The notes: generated from the sequence alone by a model not told the origin. DNA of 64,000 nt from Isochrysis galbana (GCA_018136815.1 CM030931.1:9114989-9178988); one strand, 5' to 3'. Shown: positions 1 through 11,733, counted from the first letter of the stretch. Translations and numbers: made by a program.

Positions 1-2
1 TA

Positions 3-608
3 GGACCGTCAAGCGTACGACGGTTTGGAGGCACAAGTGAGGGCTCGGACGGACGCGGTGACATGCGCGTTCTCCTCGGCTCGGAAGATAAGACTACGTT
101 TTTGGAGATGCCGGCCCTCCTCGCACCCGCACAAACGTGGTTCATCCCGGCACGTCACTTTGTTATGGATATGTCCGAAGGCAAGCGCTTCAAGGACATC
201 AAGCAAGGCAATGCACGGTTGACCGAACTCTACGGAGTGCTCGAGGATGAGAGAGATGAGGCAGCACGTAAAGGTCCTGAATCGCTCGCAGCATTCTACT
301 CTCGCCCCTCAACACTCAAGGATGAGGGCATGTCCCTTGTGCTTCAGATCTTGATGATGGGCGAGTGCTCCTCCTTCTTTGGTAGCTTTTCTAGTAACGT
401 CGGCATTCTTGTGTACGACCTCCAGCTCGCGCGGGCGATCGCTCTCCGCACCCGCCATTATGTATTTGATGCGAATGCTCGATCGTACTGCGGCTGCGGC
501 GCTTCCTTTTGCATGATACTAGAAAAGGCGCAGCAAAGGCAGCCTACACGAGGATACAAGAACATGGTCGAAGCAATGCATGGCGACCGGGCCACTACAA
601 AGGGCTGA
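3..608 (+). CDS. GT23 fucosyltransferase-like protein, 3' part
   Basis: The frame is open from the left edge to the stop at 606-608, so the gene probably begins outside the window; the first Met inside is at 63. The part visible resembles the C-terminal half of alpha-1,6-fucosyltransferases (GT23, FUT8 family), Golgi enzymes that move fucose from GDP-fucose to N-glycans. Evidence is a GSFSSNVGILVYDL segment (about residue 108 from Met 63) matching the family's GTFSS-x-V-x-R-x-x-YE motif, and an upstream FLGSED stretch like the acceptor-side ATDDP motif. The tail has an unusual YCGCGASFCM cysteine cluster. Catalytic residues further upstream are not in the window. Similarity is by motif only; another GT-B family remains possible. 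Confidence 0.55.
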   Translation, partial: GPSSVRRFGGTSEGSDGRGDMRVLLGSEDKTTFLEMPALLAPAQTWFIPARHFVMDMSEGKRFKDIKQGNARLTELYGVLEDERDEAARKGPESLAAFYSRPSTLKDEGMSLVLQILMMGECSSFFGSFSSNVGILVYDLQLARAIALRTRHYVFDANARSYCGCGASFCMILEKAQQRQPTRGYKNMVEAMHGDRATTKG

Positions 609-1106
609 TTGCTGTGGACTACAAAGGTAGCTACCCAGCCAGTACGCACGCCACGCACCGCCAGTCCGATTAGTATACACGGCTTGTGCGTTGGCCACTT
701 CCAAGTACGAGCGTCCGCCTACTTTTCGTTGCTTGTCACGCTGTCCACGTCCGCAACATCGGACATCGCTTGTTGGGATTGACCAGTAAGTAGCAAGCCA
801 AAGCGAAATTCCAGTAACTCGCCCATGTGCGAAAGAATATGCGTACGTAGCTACAGCCAGATTGGAGAGGGCTGTCCGACAGGCACGACACATGCCTGGA
901 AGGTTGCGGTAGTTGGATCACGTGCTCTAAACACTATGAGAAGTGGGCGGTAGCGGCAGGCAAGCTACTCACGAGACATTTTATTTTCATGTTTAAGTTA
1001 AAGAGCAGAACAACTTGTAGGGGTGGCGATGGCGGCCGTCGCCGTTTCATTGCCTGGCTGCCAAAGCCAAAGCGACAACACACAACACGGCCGCCACCGC
1101 TATTTC
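609..1106. other. Intergenic, nothing recognised
   Basis: No convincing exon, RNA gene or repeat is seen between the glycosyltransferase stop and the LINE target site. The last 17 bases before the element are the 5' copy of its target duplication. Confidence 0.5.
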
Positions 1107-1123
1107 TATGTCAGAGCAAGGCT
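1107..1123 (+). repeat. Target-site duplication, 5' copy
   Basis: TATGTCAGAGCAAGGCT here is repeated without mismatch at 3591-3607, directly after the T-run that ends the LINE derivative. This fixes both ends of the insertion. Confidence 0.93.
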
Positions 1124-1125
1124 AA

Positions 1126-1143
1126 CTATCAGTAAACTGATAG
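1126..1143 (+). promoter_or_regulatory. Conserved 5' hairpin of the LINE family
   Basis: CTATCAG-TAAA-CTGATAG is a perfect 7-bp stem with a 4-nt loop, located two bases inside the element. The same 18 bases occur at 43569-43586, also two bases inside the 5' end of the second copy. Conservation at the extreme 5' end suggests a structural role in the RNA or in 5' junction formation. Confidence 0.7.
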
Positions 1144-1202
1144 GGTCATGGAGCGCGCGCCGCCTCCCGCCTCCCGCCCTCGCTGCCGCGGCCCTCGCCG
1201 CG

Positions 1203-2513
1203 ATGGACGAAGCTTTCACGGACACGCCGCTGTCGCCGAAGCGACCGCGCCAGGACGACCCCTCCAGTCAGGTGGGCACAGGAGCCGACTTGCCACGCCC
1301 GCGCGTCACCGCGAACACCACGAACAAGGCCGACATGCTAGCAGCAGCCAGCATGCAGCACACCTTCACCACAACACACAGCCACACCACCCACACCACA
1401 CCAGTGGGACGCTTCCAAAGGGAAGGCCTCCGGGCCGGGACCCTACACAACCGCGGTACCGCCCTCGCGCTCCGGCGCGAGGGGCTGACCCAGCACCATC
1501 AGAGGCAGAACCCCAATGGGGGAATGCCGCATCAAACCAAAGGGATGGAAAAGAAGCAGACTGAGTCCCCCAATAAGGGGTGCAGGAGCAAAAGGAGAGA
1601 CAATTCAAGAGGGATGCTCTACAGTGTCGCTGGAAGACAAGCAGACGTGCGCGCCTCGGACGCGCGCACGATACAAGCAACACAGGCCCAACAGGCCCAA
1701 CATAACGAACACCAGCACCAGAAAGGGCCTACACAAAGCACAAGCCACACGAAACCCTCGGGAGGGGGCGACAGAACAGCGGAAACATTGGGCCAAAGAG
1801 ACGATAGCGAGACGAGAACACACGTGAGGCTAACCCCACCTTCCGCCCCGGTCACACAGGTGGCCCTTCTTGACGAAGACCTGGAGCCCGAGCCCGAGGA
1901 AGAGGCCGAATTTCCAGACTCTCACAAGATTATTATCACCTTTACGGCGTACGAAAAGGGACACAAGGCCAAAGACGAAGAGGTCCTCGGCGCGATTGTT
2001 GCGCACCTCAACAAGTTGGAGGGCGTAGACCTTGAGCCCGAATTTTTGTCCAAGAGCGCCTCCGGCCCTTGGGAAATACTTGTCACGGCGGATTGCGCCA
2101 ATCAATTTCGCGAAGAACACAAGGATGTGGCGGACTTTCGCAAGGCAGGTATCCCCTGCCCGATCGCGGTCAAGTATCAAACACTCGACGAGAAGTTCAA
2201 AGAAATCCCGCGGGCATCCAACAAAGCATTGGCTAGCGCGTTTAAGGACGCCTCAGCACACCTTGTGGTGCGCAACTACAAGTTCGAGCTGAAGAGCTAC
2301 ATAACGATTAGCTCGCTCGCCAAAGCGGTCGAGAACCAAGGCTTCTTCTTTCTCCAAGGCAATCAAGAGCGCACCAAGATCCTCACCAAAGAGGGGGTTC
2401 TCGTAACGCAGGGTAAGAAGGAAGTTTACCATTTGTATAGCAGCAGAGATGGCCTACTCTCGCAACCTATATGGGATATGGGGCAGAAACTAGGGGTAGG
2501 GTCGAACACATAA
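1203..2513 (+). CDS. LINE ORF1-type protein
   Basis: About 436 residues from the Met at 1203. An N-terminal low-complexity region rich in His, Thr, Gln and Arg starts with DTPLSPKRPR. An acidic stretch (about residues 225-240) follows, then a roughly 200-residue folded-looking domain of alternating hydrophobic strands and helices. No reverse transcriptase or endonuclease signature is present. Retroelement ORF1 proteins bind element RNA; that role is inferred from position only. In the second copy at 43592 the start MERAP is in frame with DTPLSPKRPR. Here the same ATG (1148) is in a different frame, so the original start is frameshifted and translation would have to begin at 1203 or from an upstream alternative. 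Confidence 0.6.
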   Translation: MDEAFTDTPLSPKRPRQDDPSSQVGTGADLPRPRVTANTTNKADMLAAASMQHTFTTTHSHTTHTTPVGRFQREGLRAGTLHNRGTALALRREGLTQHHQRQNPNGGMPHQTKGMEKKQTESPNKGCRSKRRDNSRGMLYSVAGRQADVRASDARTIQATQAQQAQHNEHQHQKGPTQSTSHTKPSGGGDRTAETLGQRDDSETRTHVRLTPPSAPVTQVALLDEDLEPEPEEEAEFPDSHKIIITFTAYEKGHKAKDEEVLGAIVAHLNKLEGVDLEPEFLSKSASGPWEILVTADCANQFREEHKDVADFRKAGIPCPIAVKYQTLDEKFKEIPRASNKALASAFKDASAHLVVRNYKFELKSYITISSLAKAVENQGFFFLQGNQERTKILTKEGVLVTQGKKEVYHLYSSRDGLLSQPIWDMGQKLGVGSNT

Positions 2514-3272
2514 CCAGAGCTCTCCAGCAAACGGGCCGCAAAAGCAAACGACTAGCCGGACCGAGTAAATGGGAGGAGAAACTAAATCTACCCGAAGACA
2601 CATGGGCACATCTAGCCAAGCTATACACCTCCCCGATGGTGACGGCTCGCGATATGCACCTACACTTCAAACACATTGCGCACAGACGGGTGGGCACATA
2701 CAACCGATTTCCCGGCAGAGACAACACATGACACATGCCGCATATGTGGAGAGACGGACGAAGCCTCGACGCATCTAGACGAGTGCCCAGGCATAACCAG
2801 TATCTTAGACGCGATAAACGAAACTGCCCAATTCTCACCTAAGGCGGGAAGAAACAGAGAAGAAACTATTATAGACAACCTGTTTATATTCCCGAAAGGG
2901 GACGCCCCGAAAGCGATATACATTCTGTACCTTGTAGCATGGAGATTTATCATCACAGACTTTTATAGAATACACTACGACGGAGTTGTATTCTCGGAAG
3001 AATCAATATTGATAAGAACAATAGAACGATTCACCACGTTAAGTAAAGCCCTACTCTTCTTCGCACACGAGACCGACTCGGCGAGAACCGCCCAAGCGGG
3101 CATGGGCAGGCAACCCACGAAAAGGATAGACATAAGCGACTTTAGACCCGTTTTCAGTATGAACGACAACGGCGGGCTCAAACCCAGCGATGAGCTAGTG
3201 AAACTAGCCACAAAGCTGAGGATAGCACACGCTGTCGAGGAACCCAAGGAGCAACACAACAAAGACGAATGA
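2471..3272 (+). pseudogene. C-terminal remnant of LINE ORF2
   Basis: Two overlapping frames (2471-2731 and 2676-3272) give one continuous LINE tail only with a one-base frame change near 2728. The downstream frame carries CRICGETDEASTHLDEC, the C-x2-C-x8-H-x3-C zinc motif that follows RT in many LINE ORF2 proteins, and a hydrophobic, helix-rich tail of about 150 residues. RT and endonuclease are absent, so the protein is not functional as a polymerase. Confidence 0.7.
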
Positions 3273-3590
3273 GCCAATGAGACATGGCCCAAGGAAACCA
3301 CCGGTGACGCAATGGGCCCGGCACCACCGCCATGCTAGATGCGACCACGATCAGGCGCGCACACCAAGAGAGAGAACACAACAGGCCTGCCCGGCCCCCA
3401 CAGCCGAACCAGGCCTTAGGTAGTGCACCAGGGCCGGACCCCGGAAACCGAAGAAAAAGGAAAGAAGGGGGGGCAGGGGAAGAGGTGGAGAAAGGGAACT
3501 TAAGGGCGGTGTGGATAGTGAAGGGAAATACCGGCAATGTAATAGTAGTAGGTGTGTAGGTGTAGCCCAGAAACTTCAGATGTTTTTTTT

Positions 3591-3607
3591 TATGTCAGAG
3601 CAAGGCT
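3591..3607 (+). repeat. Target-site duplication, 3' copy
   Basis: Exact second copy of 1107-1123, immediately after the terminal T-run of the LINE derivative. Confidence 0.93.
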
Positions 3608-4044
3608 GCTCTAGACGGACTAGATCCTAGCGAACTGCGAACTCATTCCCCTCGCTCAGAAGCAGAACGAGCCGTGAGTTTGCTTGAACAATATGGGGGG
3701 AAAGTGGGAAAGTCTGTGCGTGGGGGTTGCCATCTACCAGCCCGCCTCCTTTGCGTGCGACGTCCACCTCAAGGGTCAAGGAGACTGACAAACAAGGGCT
3801 GGGAGCGCGACCAGTCGCGGTTCGAAGCGGACGTGGGGCACTCTAGCCCGCAATCAGACGTAGAACTAACTGGAGTACAGATCGAATGGCGTACAGCAGA
3901 CTAGAAGCTGTTGCGCAAGAGTACGGGCAGAGCCAGTGTACATCTAATGTATTGTGAAGATGGTGTGCAATGGTGTGACTGATTGGTGGACGCCAGGAGG
4001 GGTGGTGTTGAAAAACACCGGGGTACGGCTGGTGCTGCCTGCAC
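3608..4044. other. Intergenic / H3 3' flank
   Basis: No gene is recognised. The right end is the 3' untranslated flank of the histone H3 gene on the minus strand; no obvious metazoan-type histone stem-loop stands out. Confidence 0.4.
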
Positions 4045-5132
<1,088 letters not shown>

Positions 5133-6575
5133 AAGCTTGATTGGAGGGTAGCCCAACGTGGCGTCCGTCCTATTGACACAAATTAGATTTCTTTCGCACC
5201 CGCAGTTGGAACGAGAGTTTAACCCGGCCGTAACAGATTTTTCCGGTCATTTGTGACACTTTTTTGCTCTCTAGGATAATGCCGCCATCGTGCAGAAGCG
5301 CTCGCCTGTAGGATCAGACTCCACCGCCAACGCCAATGCTTTGCCAACTTCGATCTAATTGGTAGATGACAACGTACTTTAAGAGGGGTCGATTAATCAT
5401 CTGGCGATGGAGCAATGACTCTAATTGCCGAGCAAGCTCTTCCTGTGCACGTTGCATGTCTTGATGGTGCTTCTCCTGAACATTTGCATCGAGCAGCTGC
5501 CCTCGTGATGGTGTCATTGTTTGTGTCCGAGTGGGGTTACTTGGAGGAATGGTAGGTGGTCATGGTGTTGTGCGAGTGTGCTGACGCTGCTGTGCCTACC
5601 TTGCTTGGCCCTGCCTGCGGCACCAGTGTGGGCGCTGAATCGCTCCTTGAATCCCACACTCCCACACGTCCTCCCCATCTCTAATCGTTTTGCCCTCCAT
5701 TGGGCCCTTCTCGCTTGCACTCGCAGTCCTCTTGCTCTAGCTGCTAGTTGTCGTTGATGTCTTTGCACCGGCATGCACGTGCACTTGTTTTTGTTGGTTG
5801 TGCGCATGCACACGGCCCAGCTCGTTGCAAAGTGGGTGTTGTCGCCGCGGACCTTTCGTCGCGCCCACGTGTAGGCGCACGACGTGACATCATATACTAG
5901 AAACCTGCAAGGGAAAAAAACATCTCAAGATTCAGTGCTTTACACCTACTAACTACTAAAGACCGGCATCTAGTACCTCCCTACCGACATCGATCTTACA
6001 ACTTCGCTCCGCCGCTTACTTTCTACCCTTCTGCCTTTGTCTTCGGTTTCCAGGGTCCGGCTTAGGTGCTCTACCTTGGGTCCGGTTCAGAGGGTGGGGG
6101 CCGTCCGGCGTCCGGGCGGGGGCGGGCCTTTTGACTTTTGACTTTTGACGTCGTCGTGTTTTCGGTTGCGTGTGTTGGAGCTTGCAAGTGGGTCGCTGAT
6201 GTCGCCACCATTGTTACTGTCGTGGTTTCGTACGTGTGTGTGTGAATGTGTGGTATGAGTAGGCTCAGGTCAATACTTCTAGCAAAACGCGCCCAAACTT
6301 CTTCGCCAAACTTGCGGGAATCTTGTAGCGGACGACCCAAACTTCTCGTGAAACTTCTCACAACTTGTCTTTTTTTCGTGCCGCAGGTACTATCCGCAAC
6401 GCGTCTCCTCGTACGAAGCCTAAAAAAACCTCAACCGTTACTTTCCGCGTAACACAACCGCCGCTTGCTCTCTGCTCTCGCGCACATTGTTACATCTACG
6501 ATTTACAACATTCACAAGCATTAGCTTAGGCGCGCACAGGCACACACTCACACACTCACTCAATATGCAACTTTT
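5133..6575. other. Intergenic, 1.4 kb
   Basis: No conserved gene recognised. A minus-strand open stretch at 5314-5517 (67 codons) has an amphipathic, Gln/Glu-rich helix-like sequence without known motif and could be an exon or chance. The right part is TG/CA-rich (6170-6260, 6530-6560), including short CACACA runs. Confidence 0.4.
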
Positions 6576-7178
6576 CTACTTTTCCCGGTGGTTGTTGTTG
6601 TAACGCAACATCAACGCAGCTTGGATCTGATCAGCAAGAGACAAGGAACGCTCAGGACCAAACATAGTGGCAAGCAAAGAAAACACACGTTCACAAGAAG
6701 CAGAGTTGGGAGTCATGCTGAATGTGATCCTTGCGGCTACAGCCCACGTGGGGAACTTGGTGTGGTTGGATGCCCACCAAGCCAAAACCTCCTTGGTGAA
6801 CAACGGCACCTCCGAATGATCAATCCGAGTACCGTGGCATGCCATCAAGTAGGCTGGAAGCTCATCCAACAAACCTCGGCGAACAAAAGGTATATGACTA
6901 AACGCAGGGATCTCCACAAGCCGATCGACCCAAAGGGCATTCACCTTCCCATGGGCAAAGGCTGGATTGAAGGCCCTTAGCAGCCCCACAGCCCCACTTC
7001 GTCTATGCTGCTCCGCACAGTGATACGGAGAGGCGCACGCATCTGTAAGACGATTATTAAGGTATGTGAACGCTCCCCTGACTTGCTCCACCAGCCCCGA
7101 CCATTCAGGGAGAGCTGCTGCATCGACGGCCCGTCGCATCTCTTCTTCATCTGTCACAGCCAATGTTTGGCCATCATC
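6576..7178 (-). mobile_element. hAT transposase C-terminal remnant
   Basis: About 200 codons of a transposase tail without its own start codon. The last ~70 residues match the hAT C-terminal dimerisation region: a W-W-x3-H-x-F-P pattern (WWASNHTKFPTWAVAARITF), then SASCERVFSLL, then a short helix ending near LRYNN. In hAT enzymes this part completes the catalytic domain with the last acidic residue. The zinc finger and the first catalytic aspartates are not present. Upstream the frame runs into a GC-rich dispersed repeat (7185-7478), so the gene is broken. Confidence 0.8.
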
Positions 7179-7184
7179 GTACAT

Positions 7185-7478
7185 GATAACCCAACCTCCT
7201 CTCTGCTGCGCGTTCGGCGCCGGGACTCGCACTCCCACGCCCAGCATGGGCCTGCCCTCGAGCTGACTCCCCCCCCCATCCCTGGTCGCCAGGAAGACAA
7301 AGGACTTCGGGCGGCTCGCAGGGCCAGCGAGGCAAGCGTGGGAGAGGCAGGGGGGGGCCAGGGGCTGAGCCCCGGCCTCCACTGCCCCCAGCCCCCAGAG
7401 CTGCCCTGGCTGGCCCTCTGGGAGCCCCCAAAGGGCCTCTGAGAGCAGGCCGTGGCGCGCCGGCCTCTCACGCATCAC
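7185..7478 (-). repeat. Dispersed GC-rich repeat, copy 1
   Basis: Read on the minus strand this is homologous, with indels, to 15497-15760 on the plus strand: both share GGCGCGCCA-GGCCTGCTCT, CCTTTGGGGGCTCCCAGAGG and a C-rich core with short inverted repeats. It abuts the truncated hAT reading frame, so it may belong to the transposon or have inserted into it. Confidence 0.65.
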
Positions 7479-7792
7479 GAACCTCGTCACCCAGGATCAG
7501 CCAAGCGACCTGGTCGCCTGCCAGCAGAACGACATTGTTGACAACAGGATCGAGGACGAGGACAATGACAAAAAGACGAAGAAGATGAAGATTTAGCTGC
7601 AGGTGTTAGGCGTGTCCCGAAAAGTGGGGTGGGGTACCGTGGGAGAAAAGTTGATAGCACGCACTTTCCAACTCAATGCTAACATAACATGCTAAGCGAA
7701 AACAAAACTATCACCCGGCCCTCTTCTGACGGAACGCGAGTTCGCCGCTTGCCCCTACCAACACCACGTCGCAGGGCCCAAAAGGTCGCCTA

Positions 7793-7895
7793 AGGGAAGT
7801 AGCCGCAAGGCAGGATGAGGGAGCGAGGATGGGAGCAGGCGTGGCTGCGACTTAATCACCCCAGGGCTGCACGCGAGGCGAGAATATTAGAATTT
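7793..7895 (+). repeat. Gypsy 3'-end-like dispersed repeat, copy 1
   Basis: Shares the order AGTAGCCGCAAGGC, GGCGTGGCT and GCGAGGCGAGAA with 55185-55283. The second copy lies just after a chromodomain-containing gypsy fragment, so this is probably the 3' end of the same retroelement family. The stretch 7496-7792 between hAT and this repeat holds acidic low-complexity sequence of unknown origin. Confidence 0.5.
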
Positions 7896-7989
7896 GTTGT
7901 TGATGATGAGACATTACCTCTAGCGCGCAGCTCTTCCACGTGACACCACAACACAAGTTCACTTTGCCACCATTTCATGAATGAAAGCC

Positions 7990-9778
7990 TCACAAACCTG
8001 CCATCGGGTCTTCTGCTCGAGCCTTGCTGCGATAGTATGCTTCCATAGTCTCTGCGGTGACTTCCTCGGCTTGCATTGAATTATATTTACGCTTGCGATC
8101 GTCAACTGCCGGTGCACCCTGCTCCCTCCGTGCTGCCTCGGCAGCCATTGCTGCCTTGAGCTTATCTTGGTCAAGCGGTGCGTCACCAAGAACCTCGCCC
8201 GTCCCGTAAAGCGCGCGCTGCTCCAGAGCTGCACTGCTTTTGTCCGCGAGCTGGCCCGCTTGCTGACTGGCAGCCGCGCTCCCATTGGAAGGAGGCTGCT
8301 TCAATGCTGCCGCAGCCATCTCGCGAGCTCGTCGCCCTGCCGCTCCTGTTGAATAAGAGTTCCGTAAAGTTGAGTGGTCATCGGCGTAGCCCCAGCGGAA
8401 TGTTGCGCGATCGAAAAACGAACCCCAAATCTCGTTGTGGTTGTGCGTATAGACATCCTCTTCATACTTGGAACGAGCCACCACTTTCTCCTGGCCCTGC
8501 AACACGCCGCCCGAGCGATCATATTCAACGTAACTCTCCGATTGCGCAAACAGCAATTCCTTTGGTGGAGCTTCCATGTGCTCTTGGCCACCATATTTGT
8601 CCAGGATCGTGTTCGAGCGTGTCGACTTGAGCTTCTCCTTTTTCTCACGGTAGATGCGATTCATCATCTCCACCGTCGTCGGGTCTGCGTTAAGCTGCAT
8701 GTTTTGCCCCTTCTCGAAAGCCTCAAGCTCGTACAATTGGAGGGCAGCCAACTTTGCTGCATCGCCGCTGGCACGTTGAAAATTGTCGCCAGCAAATCTA
8801 TCATCGACGGCACTGCCGGGCAGAGGGTTTTCGCGCATGGCACGCGTTTTTGGGTCGTAATAGGCGGAGTTGACGTCCAAGTTAAGCAGGTACTTAGCAG
8901 TGTCTTCACGGATGCGTAAGTTCCGCACGGAACTCTTTGCTTTACCGGCAGGTGCCTTCACATCTTGCCCGATGCTGAGCTGCTCGCCCTCATCGACCCT
9001 CTCTTCATCTGAGGCACGACCATCACTAGCGTCCGTATCAGTGTCGGTATCGCTGGCTGAGCATGCGCCCTCGCCCGATTTCTGCTCTCGCTTCTTCTCC
9101 TGCCGCTCTCGCTCCTTGGCTGCAAGCTCCCCCATCTTCTGTTGTTGTGCTGCCTTGCGTCTCAGCTCAGCCTCGCGCTCATGTGCGCGAATCATTTCCA
9201 TGTGAACCGAAGGGTCGAACTGCGCCCAATGGTCGCGCTTGCCAGCGTAGTCATAGGCCATCTCCATGGAAACTTCATCCGGCTTGATGTCTTTACCAGT
9301 GAATTTGGCACCCTTCTTGCGCGGTCGCTCCACACAGTCCTGCAAGCATGGCCGAGGCGAGGGTCAGATATCTGGCGAGCCCTACCAGTTCCACACACGT
9401 TGGGCACTTGCGTATGATAAGTGGCATCTGCGGGGAGGACCATTCGTACGGTAGCCAGCGCTCCCTCACCTTCTCTTTGTGGGTCATGGCTCCGCAGTTG
9501 GCACAGGCGCCCTTGCGGTATATGGTAGCAGCTGGTCCAGCCTTCTGTCCACGCGGCTTGAAATCTGTGACCCTAGCGACAGGACGTTGTTCCTTCAGAT
9601 TGCGCTGGTGTCCCAGACCAGGCTGGTCCTGGTTGAGATACCATGGTGCTTGAGCCATGAATTGCGGGATGTGCGGATTAATCTCATTGCCATCGGCATC
9701 GCGTTCTGCCGGGATCGTGCCCGCTTTGCGCGCCTCCTCGAGCTCGCGCGCTCGGCGACGATCATCGCTGGTCTTCAT
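7990..9778 (-). CDS. SLU7: Pre-mRNA splicing factor SLU7
   Basis: SLU7 acts in the second catalytic step of splicing and helps select the 3' splice site. Two exons on the minus strand, 9778-9470 and 9339-7990, with a 130-nt intron (AAG|GTGAGG ... TTGCAG|GAC), give about 552 residues. Family signatures are NPHIPQF near residue 35, the CCHC zinc knuckle CANCGAMTHKEK-DC (the intron splits it before the last Cys), ERPRKKGAKFTG, the YDYAGKRD block and the C-terminal DPMAGL. An acidic, Asp/Thr-rich linker follows the conserved core. The Met at 9778 is the best start because the RRR-x-LEEARK-x-G motif that follows is conserved near the N terminus of the family. Confidence 0.93.
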
Positions 9779-10010
9779 GCGAATTCCCTTGATCAGCGCG
9801 CAGTCGCCAATCGAGCGCACGGGCCGGGACAGCAAAGGGACCAGAGAGGGGAGAGGTGGCGAGGCGCCACTCGCGCTCCGCGCCCCGGCCTTGAGCGCGA
9901 CCAAGAAAAAAACTCGCACAAAGCGGTTTTATTTCTAGTAGAGCTCTTCTCACAAGCTCACAAGCGTTACAATACCTTCGTCGACCTTGAGCCACTCCCT
10001 CCTCATCTAG
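9779..10010. promoter_or_regulatory. SLU7 upstream region
   Basis: Promoter side of SLU7. It is C/G-rich near the start codon and AT-richer at 9905-9970. No distinct motif is assigned. Confidence 0.3.
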
Positions 10011-10315
10011 ACGCCCCCCCGCCCCCCTCCCCTCTCCACCCGGTTACTAACATAAACGGGTCTCGTCTCCCACCGCACACCGCACCCTATCGGGGGGTGC
10101 CAAATCCCCCCTCCCTCCCTCTTTTTTCGCTCTCCTGGTGACTCTCCTCTCTCCTCCCTGCCGCCAGACGCCCCCCCGCCCCCCTCCCCTCTCCACCCGT
10201 TTACTAACATAAACGGGTCTCGTCTCCCACCGCACACTGCACCCTATCGGGGGGGTGCCAAATCCCCCCTTCCTCCCTCTTTTTTCGCTCTCCTGGTGAC
10301 TCTCCTCCCTGCCCT
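10011..10315 (+). repeat. Tandem duplication, 157-bp period
   Basis: Two head-to-tail copies starting at 10011 and 10168. Both contain a poly-C/G stretch, ACATAAACGGGTCTCGTC, CACCCTATCGGGGGG and TTTTTTCGCTCTCCTGG. They differ by only a few single-base changes and indels. Confidence 0.9.
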
Positions 10316-11733
10316 GCGGCCATGCGGCACAGCGGCGCAGTCGCCCTCGCCCTCTTCCCGTTCGTTACCCAGGAGGTTTCTAATGTGTGTATAAAAATGG
10401 CTGACGAGAGATCGGGGGGTGGAGGGTGTGCGCGGTTTAGTGGCCGGAAAATGTTAGATGCGCGGTTTTTGCACCTCACCTCTAGTCTGACAGTCTGACA
10501 ACCTTCCAACCTTACGCGTGGGAGGGGGGCGAGGGGAGAGGGGAACAAACAACCTCTTGGGCGAGTCGCACACTCCGAGTAGCCAACCGCGCCGAAGCGT
10601 GCACCGCCCTCTCGAATGACACTCGGCTGAGGGCTCGCAGCTGCCTCCCTCCCCGAAGATTGAGGTAGAGCCTTCGAGCCTTCTGAGGTACCATTTGAAG
10701 GCAAACGACCATATGGAGGTAGAAGGTAGAGCCTCCCGAGGTACCTACCTTGGGTCGCCCCATCTCTTTCGTGTTCTGTACTATCGCTCAGCGTCCTCGC
10801 CTGCGCGCTCTTGTGCCTAAGTCCGCCAGCCCCGTCACGCCGCATGTGCCGCTCGACCCCTGTTCGGCAGAGGCTCATGCCACCGCCTCAGCCGCGCGTC
10901 CGTGTGCCCCCTTCTCGTCCCGGTGTGTGCCGCGCCTGTCCTAGTGCCTCCCATTGATCTCACGGAGAAAGAATGTCGCATCTCAATACCCCTTTCCCAG
11001 CACTCAAGCACAACCTAGCTTGGCTCAAGCAAGCCAGTCACACTCTCGGAGGATGATTGAAGCCTGCAAGGGAGGGCACGAGGCGCCTCCCCATGGTGAA
11101 GGCTATGAATAAACTTAGTTGACTAACAAGAATAAATAGCAAAATCTAGCTCATCAAAGTCATGCTTCTTGCTTGTGTTCCCCTTAGCTGCAAGCAAGAA
11201 CGGCTTAGTGTGCCAAGCCTGCTCGAGTCCAATGCACTTCTAGATGTTATAGTTGCTCTTAGAAGTTATCGTTGCTCTTGAGCGCTCAACTGGGAAAGAC
11301 AACCACCATGTTGAGGCAACAGCCCCAATACATATGGATTCGTCCCACGCAATCGATACTCCCTTGCAATATCCATGAGCGACAAACTGAAATTTTTAGA
11401 TCATGATGGTCCTGCGTCCTTCAGTGCATAGGCGAGAAGTTTCAGAGGAGATGCACCATACATCGCCGCCTCCAAGCGAATGCGCATCCTTACTCGTGCC
11501 CATAGCATCCCACACTCGCTTGGCTCATCTGGGGGGGCGAAGCAAGGGAGGGGGGGGCCTCAAATGAGTGTTGCAGTATTTTCATGATCAGAGGTGGCAG
11601 CGCCATGATACCTTAGCGCAGTATCATGGCATGATTCTCTCTGCTAGAGCAAATTGTGCTCGCAAGGCTCGTGGGTGCAATAGTGGATGGGCAAACCGTG
11701 CGTTAGAGTTGGGGCGATATGCCAAGGGAATAG
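10316..11733. other. Intergenic, 1.4 kb
   Basis: No gene recognised. TATAAAA at 10390 precedes a 33-codon open frame (10396) of no known type. At 10660-10745 a short imperfect repeat of GGTAGAGCCT and GAGGTACC occurs. At 11330-11520 the minus strand has two short open stretches, one Leu/Ala/Arg-rich, that may be exon debris. Confidence 0.35.

Larger units (their letters stand above)
1124..3590 (+). mobile_element. Internally deleted non-LTR retrotransposon (ORF1-only, HAL1-like)
   Basis: A 2.47-kb insertion bounded by a 17-bp target duplication. It starts with AACTATCAG and a perfect 7-bp stem hairpin (1126-1143), then a long ORF1, then only the last part of ORF2 with its C-x2-C-x8-H-x3-C zinc motif (2736 onward). 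It ends in CTTCAGATG plus a run of T. The endonuclease and reverse transcriptase region is missing, so it could not move by itself. A LINE that keeps ORF1 and both ends but lacks RT resembles the mammalian HAL1 arrangement. Pieces of the same family recur at 43567 (5' end) and 45250-45539 (3' end). Confidence 0.85.

Noticed and set aside
10204-10878. A 224-codon minus-strand open frame
   Set aside because: It crosses the tandem duplication and has no conserved motif; composition explains the lack of stops.
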